Of a DNA stretch of 64,000 nt, positions 43,422-52,047 are shown one piece after another. Origin of the DNA: Dehalococcoidia bacterium. GTDB lineage: Bacteria; Chloroflexota; Dehalococcoidia; SpSt-223. The translations under genes were made by a program, and so were the position numbers. The DNA is taken from positions 310,001 through 374,000 of the forward strand of contig BPIC01000002.1 of assembly GCA_026003895.1 (NCBI GenBank), given 5' to 3'. The notes beneath the pieces were generated by a model. It ran no database searches. It worked only from the letters and a program-made list of their open reading frames with translations, and had not been told where the DNA came from. Every line of letters begins with the position of its first letter. Position 1 is the stretch's first letter.

Positions 43422-43844
43422 TCAAAACCCGCGTACCGGCGCGAGCCGCGTGACGGAGAATCGACCGTCGACGCGCTCGACGCGATATGGCACGGCATAC
43501 TGGTCCCAAGAACTGGGCAACGCCGGGCCGCGCCAGGCTCCCGCTTCGATCACACGCGACCAATAGGTAACGAGCACTTCGGCGCGCCAGTCGATGCCCC
43601 GCCGGCGGTCCTCGTCCTTGAGAGGAAGGGGACGTGTTTCAGTGGCGAGGTGGCTGATCTCGCGGACGACCCAATCGCCATCCGGGGCGATAACGATCTT
43701 GGTTGTCCACGGGGCGCGGCGACCCACGCCGCCAAAGTCTGCGCGGAAGGCGCTGAGCGCCTGCTGTTGCGCATCCTGCATGGGATCGGCCGGGCCGCAG
43801 CCAGCGCCGAGGAGGAGCGCCAGCATAAGGAGGAGCGCGCGCAC
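43422..43844 (-). CDS. Small putative lipoprotein
   Basis: A 140-residue exported protein. The N-terminal signal VRALLLMLALLLGAGC ends in a possible lipobox cysteine (the -3 residue is Gly, so the box is weak). The rest (RADFGGVGRRAPWTTKIVIAPDGDWVVREISHL ... VTYWSRVIEAGAWRGP) is a small mixed domain with no recognised family. The GTG at 43844 is chosen from the signal; no good ribosome site is visible. It overlaps or abuts the WecA/MraY-like gene and is probably its operon partner. Unlike its neighbours, its frame is intact. Confidence 0.6.
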   Translation of the reverse strand: MRALLLMLALLLGAGCGPADPMQDAQQQALSAFRADFGGVGRRAPWTTKIVIAPDGDWVVREISHLATETRPLPLKDEDRRRGIDWRAEVLVTYWSRVIEAGAWRGPALPSSWDQYAVPYRVERVDGRFSVTRLAPVRGF

Positions 43845-44123
43845 CTCTTCAGCGTAGCAGACGATTTCGGGCGAGTCGAGGAGCACGTTTTCGAGATCAC
43901 GTCAGGGGTTGTCGAGGTCGCGGTGGGAGACGCTGGCGATCGTTGTGGATCGATCAACGGGAGATCGTCCGGTCCTGATGGGAGCAGAGAGGTGCCTTCC
44001 GGCTGAACTGGGCGTCGTATCGTGCGGGATTTCGACGCCCGTCGATTCGTTCTTGTGTGGGAACCTCGGAATGCGCGGACGATTCGCGCGTCCTCAGGTG
44101 GGTATCCTGGTTGGCGGGTGTGT

Positions 44124-44174
44124 GCTCTCCTCTCGTTGCCTGCCCGTCGGGCAGGGGCGAGGGAAGAGAGGAGC
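44124..44174. repeat. Large imperfect hairpin downstream of the sigma factor gene
   Basis: Nested inverted repeats: outer CTCCTCTC/GAGAGGAG and inner CCTGCCC-GTC-GGGCAGG, with internal bulges. It begins 12 bases past the end of the sigma gene (44186) on the minus strand and probably ends that transcript. The remaining ~240 bp up to 43887 show no gene. Confidence 0.5.
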
Positions 44175-44185
44175 AAGCGCCCGGG

Positions 44186-44695
44186 CTACCCTGCTTTGCG
44201 CTCGTCGGCCAAGATCTCGGCGAGGCGGCGCTCGGCGCGCAGCCGCAGTGCCCGGACGGCGCGCGGGCTGACGCCGAGGTCACGGGCGATAGGCTCGGAG
44301 TCCTCGCCGTGCCAATAGGCCCGGATGACAACGTCGCGCTGGCGGTCGGACAGCCGGCTGAGGGCGGCTTGGACGTCGAGTCGTTCAGCAAGATCGGGTG
44401 CAGCAGCGATGACGTGCTCGGGGTCGGGCAGCGGCGCTTCCGGACGGGTGCGGCGGCGCACTAGCCGGCGATAGTTTTTTACCCGCCAGGCGAGCTTCAC
44501 CTTGATGTAGTGGCCGAAGTAGACGGGGCTGGCGGCGTCGTACTCGCGGACGAGTTCGAGAAACTGGCAGATTGCCTCTTGATACTGGTCCTCGTAGTCG
44601 GGCCAGCCACGGCAGAGCGAGCGAATGAGCGGTTGGAATCGCTCGACCAGTTCCTCACGTGCGGCGAGGTCGCCGGCCCTGAGCGGCGATGACAA
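44186..44695 (-). CDS. Small sigma-70-family RNA polymerase sigma factor, SOS-box controlled
   Basis: The intact frame has 169 residues from a TTG start. Region 2 is AREELVERFQPLIRSLCRGWPDYEDQYQEAICQFL with the -10-binding helix. Region 4 helix-turn-helix is LSDRQRDVVIRAYWHGEDSEPIARDLGVSPRAVRALRLRAERRL. Removing one G of the GGG at 44677-44679 would extend the protein upstream with TEVSVLSLVIAAQAGDLAAREEL, the normal sigma N-terminus, so this start is likely an artefact of a frame break. A LexA box sits between promoter elements at 44784-44813. It resembles phage/stress-type sigma factors; the target promoters are unknown. Confidence 0.8.
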   Translation of the reverse strand: MSSPLRAGDLAAREELVERFQPLIRSLCRGWPDYEDQYQEAICQFLELVREYDAASPVYFGHYIKVKLAWRVKNYRRLVRRRTRPEAPLPDPEHVIAAAPDLAERLDVQAALSRLSDRQRDVVIRAYWHGEDSEPIARDLGVSPRAVRALRLRAERRLAEILADERKAG

Positions 44696-44783
44696 GCGAA
44701 AGGACCGATACCTCGGTGCGGTTCAGCGCGATGCTCCTTCTGCCGCAACATCCCGCCGGAGGCGGGTGGCTCATCCCGACTCC

Positions 44784-44813
44784 AAAGTAGAACAAATGTT
44801 CTATGCCTGTCAA
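44784..44813 (-). promoter_or_regulatory. Promoter of the sigma factor gene
   Basis: -35 TTGACA (44813-44808, perfect) and -10 TACTTT (44789-44784), spacer 18. The LexA box at 44788-44803 fills the spacer, so a bound repressor would block RNA polymerase. Confidence 0.55.
44788..44803. promoter_or_regulatory. LexA/DinR-type SOS box
   Basis: Perfect 16-bp palindrome TAGAACAAATGTTCTA, containing GAAC-AAAT-GTTC. It satisfies the Gram-positive LexA core GAACRNRYGTTC at every position. It lies between the -35 and -10 of the leftward promoter that serves the sigma factor gene. No lexA gene is in the window, so regulator identity is inferred. Confidence 0.75.
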
Positions 44814-44836
44814 GTCGATTTCCTCTCGACAGCACG

Positions 44837-44861
44837 AAGCCCCCGCCTCAGGCGGGGGCTT
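44837..44861 (-). terminator. Terminator of the cupredoxin gene
   Basis: Perfect 11-bp stem (44837-44847 with 44851-44861, loop TCA), GC-rich, starting 20 bases past the repaired stop (44881) and just after the alternate stop at 44864. No long T-run follows, but the stem is strong. Confidence 0.65.
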
Positions 44862-44880
44862 GATCAGGGGTGGCGGCGCA

Positions 44881-45445
44881 TTACGCGCCCTCGGCGCCCT
44901 CCTCCGGAGCGCCCGTTTCCGGCGCTGCGCCGCCGGTCGGGTCTGCTGGCACTTCCGCCGGCGGAGCGTCGGCAGGGGGGGGCATCGGCTGGCGGCGTCT
45001 CGGCCGGCGGCATCTCCGCCGCGGGTGGTTCGGCGGGAGCCGCCGGAGCTGCCGTCACGACCAGTGTGCCGACCATCCCCCGCTCGATGTGGTCGCCAAT
45101 GTCGCAATACAGCTTGTAAGTACCGGGCACCAAGTCGACCGTAAAGCTGTCTTGTCCGCCGAAGCCGATCTCGCGCGTCTGCTTGTAGATGCCGTTGCCG
45201 TCGAGGATCAGGTTGTGGCGCTTCTCACCGACGTTGCGGGCTACGAAGGTGTAGCTTCCTGCTGTCAGTGACGGTGACGCTGGATTGAAGTAGTAGTCGC
45301 CCAGTTCGATCGCGACCGTGGTGGCTTGCTCGGCGAGCAGCCCCGCTCCGGCCCGTCCGATCTCGGTGGCGGAGACAACGCCTCCCGTCAGGAGCGTGCC
45401 GGCCGCCAACGCGACCGCGACGCCGAGTCGAATTCGTTGTCGCAT
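44881..45445 (-). pseudogene. Secreted cupredoxin-like protein with frame break in a G8/C8 tract
   Basis: The N-terminal part is intact: signal MRQRIRLGVAVALAAGTLLTGG, then a cupredoxin fold (ELGDYYFNPASPSLTAGSYTFVARNVGEKRHNLIL ... LVPGTYKLYCDIGDHIERGMVGTLVV) with His and Cys/His candidate copper ligands. A Pro/Ala/Glu tail follows. At the C8 run (44975-44982) the frame turns to CRRSAGG and stops at 44864. With seven Cs it continues ADAPPADAPPAEVPADPTGG...EEGAEGA to TAA at 44881, 187 residues. Strong GAGGAG ribosome site. A sequence error is likeliest; phase variation is possible. Confidence 0.75.
44975..44982. repeat. G8 homopolymer within the cupredoxin tail
   Basis: Eight Gs on the plus strand. 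One base removed restores the repeat-like tail of the cupredoxin protein. Another G8 at 25846-25853 is in frame in an intact gene. Confidence 0.7.
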
Positions 45446-45485
45446 AGACTCCTCACTGTTGTGGAAGCGTTTGCCCTTCGGGCTA

Positions 45486-45514
45486 ATGCTACCAACCCTT
45501 CGGTTCTCCGACAA
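45486..45514 (-). promoter_or_regulatory. Promoter of the cupredoxin gene
   Basis: -35 TTGTCG (45514-45509) and -10 TAGCAT (45491-45486) with a 17-base spacer, 40 bp before the start at 45445. Matches at 8 of 12 consensus positions. Confidence 0.5.
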
Positions 45515-45523
45515 GATTTCTCG

Positions 45524-47952
45524 TTAGGAACTAACCCAGAGTGCTCCCAGTTCTACGCTCGTCAGTCCGGACGGCGTAGCAAGCCGCGTGCCATCGTCCA
45601 GCCGATATAGTCCCGCAAGGAGGCGATACTCTCCCGGCGGCAGCCCGGCTGGCAGCCGCAGCGCCCGCTGGTCGAGCACACGCTCACCAGCCGTCCACAG
45701 CGATGTTGGATACGCCCCATCGAGCGGCGCCCCGTCGGCTTGGACGACGGGGCGCCCGTCTGGCCCGGCGAGATGAAGGAAGACTTGCACGTCGTCGGGC
45801 TGGGTGGTCAGCGCCCGCCAATGGAGCCCGATCGCGAGCTCGCAGGGGGGCCGTGCTGCCTCCAACGCGCAGCCGTTGCGCGGCGCGTCGAAGCCGTCGA
45901 GCGCGATCCGACCACCCAGTTCGACTCCGAGCGGCCGCTGCGGCGCAGCCGGCGGGGGCGGCGCGATCTTGGTGACACCGATCTCAAGCGTATCCCCGAT
46001 TCGGCGATCGCCGCTCGGCCCAGCGGCGGTCCACGGCAACCGTTCCAGTGTCGACCGAGGGTAGATGCCGGCGACGACTCGATAGCGCCCGGGCGGCGCG
46101 TCGCTGGCAACCGGAATTGAGAACCAACTCACCACCTGTTCGCCCCCCTGCCACTGACCGCTGGGATAGGCGACGGCGTCGTGCTGGCCGCGTGGCTGCC
46201 CAGCGGCATCGAGCAAGTGGACAAAAAATGCCAAATTCGGCCGGCTCGTCGGACCGCGCGGCGACCAAGCGATCGTCACCTCCAGCCGTCCGCCCGGCTC
46301 GATTGCCGCCGGCAGGTTGCTCAGCCCGGTCACGTCGACGAGCCCGCCGGCAGTGAAGGCGGCAGGGCCGCTCAAGCTGCGGGGGGCAGCGCCGGCGCGT
46401 TCGGTGGAACACTCACCAGCCAAGCGCGGGGTGTCCCGCCTTGTGCGGTCGGGCCGCTCGTTACCTCGGCGCCGGGGAATGCCGCGCGCAATACCGCCAG
46501 CGCTCGCTCGTTCGAGCCCGGCAGGGCGTACACTACGCCGCCCGGTCCGGCATCGCGCCGAAACACGATTTCCGTTCCCGCCATCGATTCCAAACCGGCT
46601 CGTGACCACGCGCGAGAAATTGGACGCTTGGATGAGGAACGAACGGTGCAGACGCGTAAGCGAGTGCCCCAGTCGGCGCATCGCGAAGCAGACGGGCGGC
46701 GGCGGCGACCTCCGCCTCGAAAAACTGCGCGGTGCGTGAATCGTTCGCCCAAACGAGGAAGTAGTCTCGCGCCGTTTGCAATCCGGCGACGATCAGCCAG
46801 AGCGCAGCGAGCGCCGGCGCCAACCCGGGCCACCGAACGAGCACGGAGATCGCGGCTCCGGCGGTCGCTGCGCCGAGCCCGACGAGCAGGAAGACGGCGG
46901 GCGCTGCGCCGAGCGTGCGCAGCGCATGGGGGTTATCGATGGCAAGGGCGCTTGGCAGAAGGAGCGCCGCGAGCCAAATCAGCAGGAAGAGTGCCGATCG
47001 CTCGCGCACGCGGATCAGAGCGACGCTCCACTCCGAGGACGAACATCGCGGCCGTTGCGAGATCGAGCACCGGCCGGCCCGGCAGATTGTGGCGCGGCTC
47101 GTTGTCACCGCGCCAGAAGAACATCCCGATGGTGTCGCGGACGCCAGCCGCGGCGATTAGGGCGGCCTCGCCGGGTGAGCCGGCCGTCCGGAAGGGCGAC
47201 AACTGGCCGGCACGGTCAACGAAGTAGCTCGGGTTGAGCGCGAAGAAGAGCAGGAGCGGCAAGGCGCTCGCCGCCATGCCGCCGGCGAGTAGCGTCCACC
47301 CGGCGCGCTCGGCACGGATCGACCGCCGGTCGAAGACCAGTCGGGAGAGGAAATAGACCAGCACAACGATCGGCGCCATTCGCGCCGCCAGATAGGTGTA
47401 CGGCGTCAGCCCGACGGCGACGCCAGCGGCGAGCCAATTCCAGCGGCCACCGCCGGTCTGGGCGCGCCAGAACAGCCAAAAGGCGAGGACAACGACGAAC
47501 GGCATCGTGTTGACGCGAAAGCCGATCCGGTTGAGGTCGAGCGTCCAAAATGAGGTGGCCAGTCCGACCGCCGCCACCAGCCCGCTCCACCGGCCCAAGA
47601 TCAGTCTGCCGAGGAGAAAGGTGAGGCCGGCGGCGCCGATCCCGAAGACCGCGGCGGCCCCGCGCAGCGTCTCAACGCTCGGGCCGAGCACGGTGAACAC
47701 ACCGGCGAGCACATAGGGAAAGAGCGGCTCTTTGTCGCCCCAGTAGACTTGGAAGACGCCGCGCTGAACGTCTTGCGCAGCCAGCGCGTAGCCCGCTTCG
47801 TCCCGCCAAAGGCCAGGCGGAATGGCCTCCAGCGCCGGAAGACGCAGGAGACCGGCGAGCAGCAACACGCCGGCGAGCAACAGCCAATCCAGCCGCGTGA
47901 AGGGCTCGCCGTGGCCGGCTTCGAGCGGGATGCGGAGGCGCCGGCCGGTCAT
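45524..47952 (-). pseudogene. Large ArnT/PMT-type membrane glycosyltransferase, three frame breaks
   Basis: Would be an 809-residue GT39/GT83-like enzyme using polyprenyl-phosphate sugar. The first piece (47952 to ~47030) has the acidic loop AIPPGLWRDEAGYALAAQ and about nine helices. Then FVLG must continue as WSVALIRVRERSALFLLIW (one base extra near 47025-47036). The second break is near 46590, where one base is missing before ESMAGTEIVFRRDAGPGG. The third is at G6 46381-46386, where one base is missing before RSLSGPAAFTAGG. The tail has two extracytoplasmic beta domains. The net corrected length is 2430 bases, divisible by three. Errors or decay cannot be told apart here. Confidence 0.78.
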
Positions 47953-48013
47953 CGCGCGAAGTATAGAGGCCGAGCGCCTATCGCGAATCCGAAGCCGCTG
48001 CTAGAATTTCTCG

Positions 48014-49294
48014 GTGAGCCAAGGAATAGTCGTCGATCGGGTCACCGACCGGCCGGCGGACGTCAGTCGCTGGCCGAGAATGTTTATCTCGCTCAGCGAG
48101 CCGCAGTTTCGTGCCTTCGTCGTCGGCATGATGTTCACCTACGTGCCGATGACGATGCAGATGGTGACCACCGGGTACCTCGCCTACCTAATCGCTGGCC
48201 GGGCGACCGACCTTGGATTGGTAGCGATGGCGTGGGGGATTCCCGGTCTGGCGCTCACCCTCTTTGCCGGCGTCGCCGCCGATCGCTACGACCGGCGAAT
48301 GATCATGCTCGTCACCCAACTCCTCGTCGGCGTCCAGACCATTGCGGTCGCGTTGCTGGTCCAGCTTGAGGTGATTGAGGTGTGGCACCTCGTCGTCTCG
48401 GCGCTGCTGCAAGGGACATTGTTCGCCTTCAACATGCCTGCGCGGCAGGGCGCCCTGCCTGATGTCGTCCCGGAACGGTTCGTCGCCAATGCGGTGGCCG
48501 TCAACAACTCGTTCTTCAATCTGTGCCGGATCTTTGGGCCGGCGCTCGCCGGCGTGTTGATCGCTATCCCCGGGTTTGGAAGCGCCGGTGTCTACTACCT
48601 GATGGGCGCCTCGTTCGTCCTGTCGTCGCTGGCGCTGCTGCGGCTGCGGCTGCCGCCCCGCTCCCGGCCAGAACGTCGGCCGGTGCTGATCGAGATCGGC
48701 GCTGGGTTTCGGTACATCACGGCGCATCCCTCGTTGTGGGTGATGATTGTGATGGCATTCGTCTTCGTCGGGTTCGGCATGCCATACGCGAACCTGTTGC
48801 CCGTGTACGCCGTCTCGGTGCTCGGTGTCGAGTCCACCGGGCTCGGCGTCCTTATGACGATGCAGGGGATCGGAGCGCTCGTCGGCTCGCTGGCGCTCGG
48901 AGCGCTGGCCGACTACTCGCGGAAGGCACTCTTGCAACTCATTGCGGCGCTGCTCTTTGGGGTGCTGCTCGTCGCCATCGGGATGACGGGCAGCTTCGTC
49001 GTCGCGCTGATTCTGATGGTTCTCATCGGCGGCGTCGGCAATCTCTATATGTCGCTCAACAACACGCTGCTGATGCTGAATGCCGACCGCGACTACCTCG
49101 GCCGTGTGATGAGTGTCTACATGTTCACATTCTCCATGATGCCCCTAATGGTGCTGCCGATTAGCGCGTTTGCCGACCTCGTCGGGGTGCAGGCGACCAT
49201 GGTGGCACAGGGCTTGGTGGTAGTCGCCTTCATCACCGCGGTCGCCCTCATCGCGCCGCGACGCGCTGTCCTTCACGACTCCACCGAGGGATAA
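48014..49294 (+). CDS. MFS transporter (EntS/MFS_3-like)
   Basis: A 426-residue, 12-helix major facilitator. Motif A-like FAGVAADRYDRRMIMLVTQ lies in loop 2-3 and FNMPARQGALPDVVP is typical of the enterobactin-exporter/MFS_3 group. LNADRDYLGRVMSVYMFTFS appears in the C-terminal half. Substrate is unknown. It starts at GTG 48014, 61 bp from the divergent broken glycosyltransferase start. A stand-alone gene with no operon partner. Confidence 0.87.
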   Translation: MSQGIVVDRVTDRPADVSRWPRMFISLSEPQFRAFVVGMMFTYVPMTMQMVTTGYLAYLIAGRATDLGLVAMAWGIPGLALTLFAGVAADRYDRRMIMLVTQLLVGVQTIAVALLVQLEVIEVWHLVVSALLQGTLFAFNMPARQGALPDVVPERFVANAVAVNNSFFNLCRIFGPALAGVLIAIPGFGSAGVYYLMGASFVLSSLALLRLRLPPRSRPERRPVLIEIGAGFRYITAHPSLWVMIVMAFVFVGFGMPYANLLPVYAVSVLGVESTGLGVLMTMQGIGALVGSLALGALADYSRKALLQLIAALLFGVLLVAIGMTGSFVVALILMVLIGGVGNLYMSLNNTLLMLNADRDYLGRVMSVYMFTFSMMPLMVLPISAFADLVGVQATMVAQGLVVVAFITAVALIAPRRAVLHDSTEG

Positions 49295-49765
49295 AAGGCT
49301 GAGGGCGCCTTTCCCGCGCGGACAGTGCTCTGCAATGGGTACGACCAGCGCAAGGGTGCCGGCTGCTCGATTGAGGCTTCCTCGGAGTGACTCGCGCCGC
49401 CGGTCGTGGGTCGTCCCGAATGATGTCGTCGGGCGCGGCGTCGGCAGGTGGCGCGCAATCGACGCCGCCAAGCCGTTACTGAGGAGACCGCTGCCGCCTA
49501 CCGGCCGCAGCGAGTTCGGGAGGGACGTCGCTGATCAGTTTGGTGAGCCGGCGGCTACTGGGGCACTCGACACTGCCGGAGCGCACGCTCGCCACTGTTC
49601 GGGCCAGTGCCAGCACGGTCGACAATCCTCGACGGCGTCACGCGGCGGGCGCATCTGTCCCCTTGGGGACGGCAGCCAGGGCCGTCGCGAGCAAGGCGGA
49701 GGTGGGACGATGTCGGGGCCGTGGCGATAACGCCATAGCCGCGACAAACTGATTTCGCTCGGTGG
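49295..49765. other. Intergenic region of 471 bp, nothing recognisable
   Basis: Lies between the convergent MFS gene and the DapA-family gene. Several short frames are open on both strands but lack ribosome sites, motifs or consistent composition. No tRNA cloverleaf and no clear terminator were seen. Confidence 0.4.
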
Positions 49766-50665
49766 TCAGGTGGTTGCGACTACGAGACCGGCGGCGTGCA
49801 GGACCGTGGCGAGCTCTCGGCGGTCGGCATCGCTGAGCGGGGCGAGCGGCTCGCGGGGCGCACCGCCTTCGTAGCCCAGCAAGTCGAGCGCCGCCTTCAC
49901 CCCAGCAATGCCGAAGCGAGTGGTGACGGCGTTGTTCAACGCGAGCAGCCGGCGCTGGAGGGCCTGGGCGCGGGGTAGGTCTCCTGCCTCGATCGCGGTT
50001 TCGAGGTCGACGCAGGCATCGGGCGCGACGATCGCGAGGCTCATGATCCCACCGGTCGCCCCGACCAGCCGTGCTGGCAGATATTGGCTCCCGGAGCCGG
50101 CGAGCGGCGCGAACCCGTGCGGCGCAGCGGCGGCAACCTCTGCAATCTTGGCGACGTTGTTGCCGCTTTCCTTATACCCGACGATGTTCGGATGGTTGGC
50201 GAGTGCGATCAGGGTAGATGCTGGCAAATCGACCTTGGCGTAGCTCGGCATGTTGTACGCAAGGATCGGGATTGGTGAAGCGTCGGCCACCGCGCCAAAA
50301 TGGCGGACATAGGCTGCCATGTCGTAGGACGGAGAGTAGTAATGTGGTGTTAGAACGATCGCGAGGTCAGCACCGAGCGCCGCGGCGGCGCGGGTGAGCG
50401 CGATGGTTCCGCGCGTGGACTCGACCGCGGTGCCGGCGATCAACAGCTTGTCGCGCGGCGTCACCTCTCGCGCCCGTTCAATCAGCGCGAGCTTTTCGCG
50501 TTCGTCGAGCAATGCGAACTCGCCATTCGATCCGAGCACGACATAGCCCGCCAATCCGGTCGTATTCCAGCGGCTCAGGTTGCGCGCGAAGCGATCGAGA
50601 TCGAGCGCGCCGTCCGCATCGAAAATGGTTGGCACCGGGGGAAACACACCTCGCACCGTCGGCAT
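49766..50665 (-). CDS. DapA/NAL-family aldolase (possible 4-hydroxy-2-oxoglutarate aldolase)
   Basis: A 299-residue class I Schiff-base aldolase. The family motifs are GSNGEF (GxxGE), AYNMPSYAKVDL with the catalytic Tyr, and Schiff-base Lys in NIVGYKESGNN. These fit DHDPS, N-acetylneuraminate lyase or HOGA. The downstream position after an alanine-glyoxylate aminotransferase favours a glyoxylate-linked aldolase such as HOGA (4-hydroxy-2-oxoglutarate to pyruvate plus glyoxylate), but dihydrodipicolinate synthase remains possible. Good GGAGGAGG ribosome site. Confidence 0.82.
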   Translation of the reverse strand: MPTVRGVFPPVPTIFDADGALDLDRFARNLSRWNTTGLAGYVVLGSNGEFALLDEREKLALIERAREVTPRDKLLIAGTAVESTRGTIALTRAAAALGADLAIVLTPHYYSPSYDMAAYVRHFGAVADASPIPILAYNMPSYAKVDLPASTLIALANHPNIVGYKESGNNVAKIAEVAAAAPHGFAPLAGSGSQYLPARLVGATGGIMSLAIVAPDACVDLETAIEAGDLPRAQALQRRLLALNNAVTTRFGIAGVKAALDLLGYEGGAPREPLAPLSDADRRELATVLHAAGLVVATT

Positions 50666-50832
50666 GGGACCTCCTCCGCCGCGATCGTAGCCCGCCGGGC
50701 AGGTGTGCGGCGAGACTACGGGCCGCGTGAGAGGTTAACGCGGCCGCCCCCTGTGCGGAGACGGTCGCGCCGCGGATCAGCAACGAGCGGCGCGGCAGGT
50801 GAAGCGAATCTCCGATGAGCAGGAGCCGGGCT

Positions 50833-52020
50833 TCAAGCAGGGGCGCCAAGCCTCCGCGCCGCCGCTTCCACTGCCGCGCCGGGTTGGATGGGGTAGCCCG
50901 CCTCGGCGAGCGCCGCTTCGAGCGCTGCGAGCACAAGCAAGACGTTCGCCGCCGTAGAACCGTAGCCCATCAAGCCAATGCGCCAAGCCTTACCGCGCAA
51001 GGGACCGAGCCCGCCGCCGATCTCGATGTTGTAGCGGTCGCGCAGGGTTGTCCGGATCGCCGCGTCGTCCACCGTGTCGGGGATCTGGACAGCGGTGAGT
51101 GCTGGCAGCCAACAGTCTTCGGCCGCCACAAAGGGCAGGCCGAACGTTGCTAACCCGGCGCGCAGCGCGGCGGCGTTCGTCCGGTGACGCGTGGAGCGCT
51201 GCTGCAATCCTTCTTCGAGAACGATCCGCAACCCTTCGCGCAAGGCGTAAATCATCGGAGCAGGTGGGGTGTGGTGATACGCGCGACCACCCAACCAGTA
51301 CTCGGCAAGCAGCCTCAAATCCAGATACCACGACTGGGGAGGTGTTTTCCGGCGCTCGATCTTGGCCCACGCCCGCGGTCCGACCGTGATCGGCGACAGC
51401 CCCGGAGGACAGCCGAGCGCTTTCTGGGTACAGCTGTAGGCGGCGTCGACGAGCCAAGCGTCCACGGTGACGGCCTCGCCGCCAAGAGTCGTCACACAAT
51501 CGGCGAGGAGGAGCGCGTCGTGCTCTCGGACGATTCTCCCGAGCCGTTCGAGCGGCTGGAGGACACCGGTCGACGTTTCGCCGTGGACGACGGCGACCAA
51601 GGCGACGCCAGGGTGTTCCTTCAAAGCGATCCGCACCCGCTCGGGATCGATCGGCTGGCCCCAAAGCGCCCGCACGGGAATGACGTCTGCCCCGGCACGC
51701 AGCGCGATCTGGTGAATCCGGTCGCCAAAGTAGCCATTCAGCCCGACGATGACCTTGTCGCCGGGCTCAATGAGGTTGACGAGGAGCGCTTCCATCCCGG
51801 AGGTGCCGGTGCCCGAAATAGGGAAGGTCACCCGGTTCTCGGTGCCATACACCTGACGGAGAAGCGCCGCCGTCTCGTCCATGACCGTGAACCACGCAGG
51901 ATCGAGATAGCCGACGACGGGCGCAGAGAGTGCGCGAGTGACGCGTGGGTGGACATTGCTTGGCCCGGGGCCGAGAAGGAGCCGGGCCGGCGGGTCGAGG
52001 TCAGGGAGCAGGTTGGTCAC
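50833..52020 (-). CDS. Alanine-glyoxylate / purine-type class V aminotransferase
   Basis: A 395-residue PLP enzyme with RLLLGPGPSNVHPRVTRALSAPVVGYLDP, typical of alanine-glyoxylate aminotransferases. The Lys is in SCTQKALGCPPGLSP (~200) and the Asp in LLADCVTTLGG. The GTG at 52020 has AAAGG upstream. It is distinct from the serA-linked paralogue at 792-1892. It follows manB by 27 bp and precedes the aldolase, consistent with a glyoxylate-handling operon. Confidence 0.87.
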   Translation of the reverse strand: MTNLLPDLDPPARLLLGPGPSNVHPRVTRALSAPVVGYLDPAWFTVMDETAALLRQVYGTENRVTFPISGTGTSGMEALLVNLIEPGDKVIVGLNGYFGDRIHQIALRAGADVIPVRALWGQPIDPERVRIALKEHPGVALVAVVHGETSTGVLQPLERLGRIVREHDALLLADCVTTLGGEAVTVDAWLVDAAYSCTQKALGCPPGLSPITVGPRAWAKIERRKTPPQSWYLDLRLLAEYWLGGRAYHHTPPAPMIYALREGLRIVLEEGLQQRSTRHRTNAAALRAGLATFGLPFVAAEDCWLPALTAVQIPDTVDDAAIRTTLRDRYNIEIGGGLGPLRGKAWRIGLMGYGSTAANVLLVLAALEAALAEAGYPIQPGAAVEAAARRLGAPA

Positions 52021-52047
52021 AGTGAGCCTTTCTCGGTCGTCGCGGCG

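Noticed and set aside
49295-49765. Possible small RNA or remnant gene
   Set aside because: No hairpin-plus-U terminator, cloverleaf or protein motif visible.
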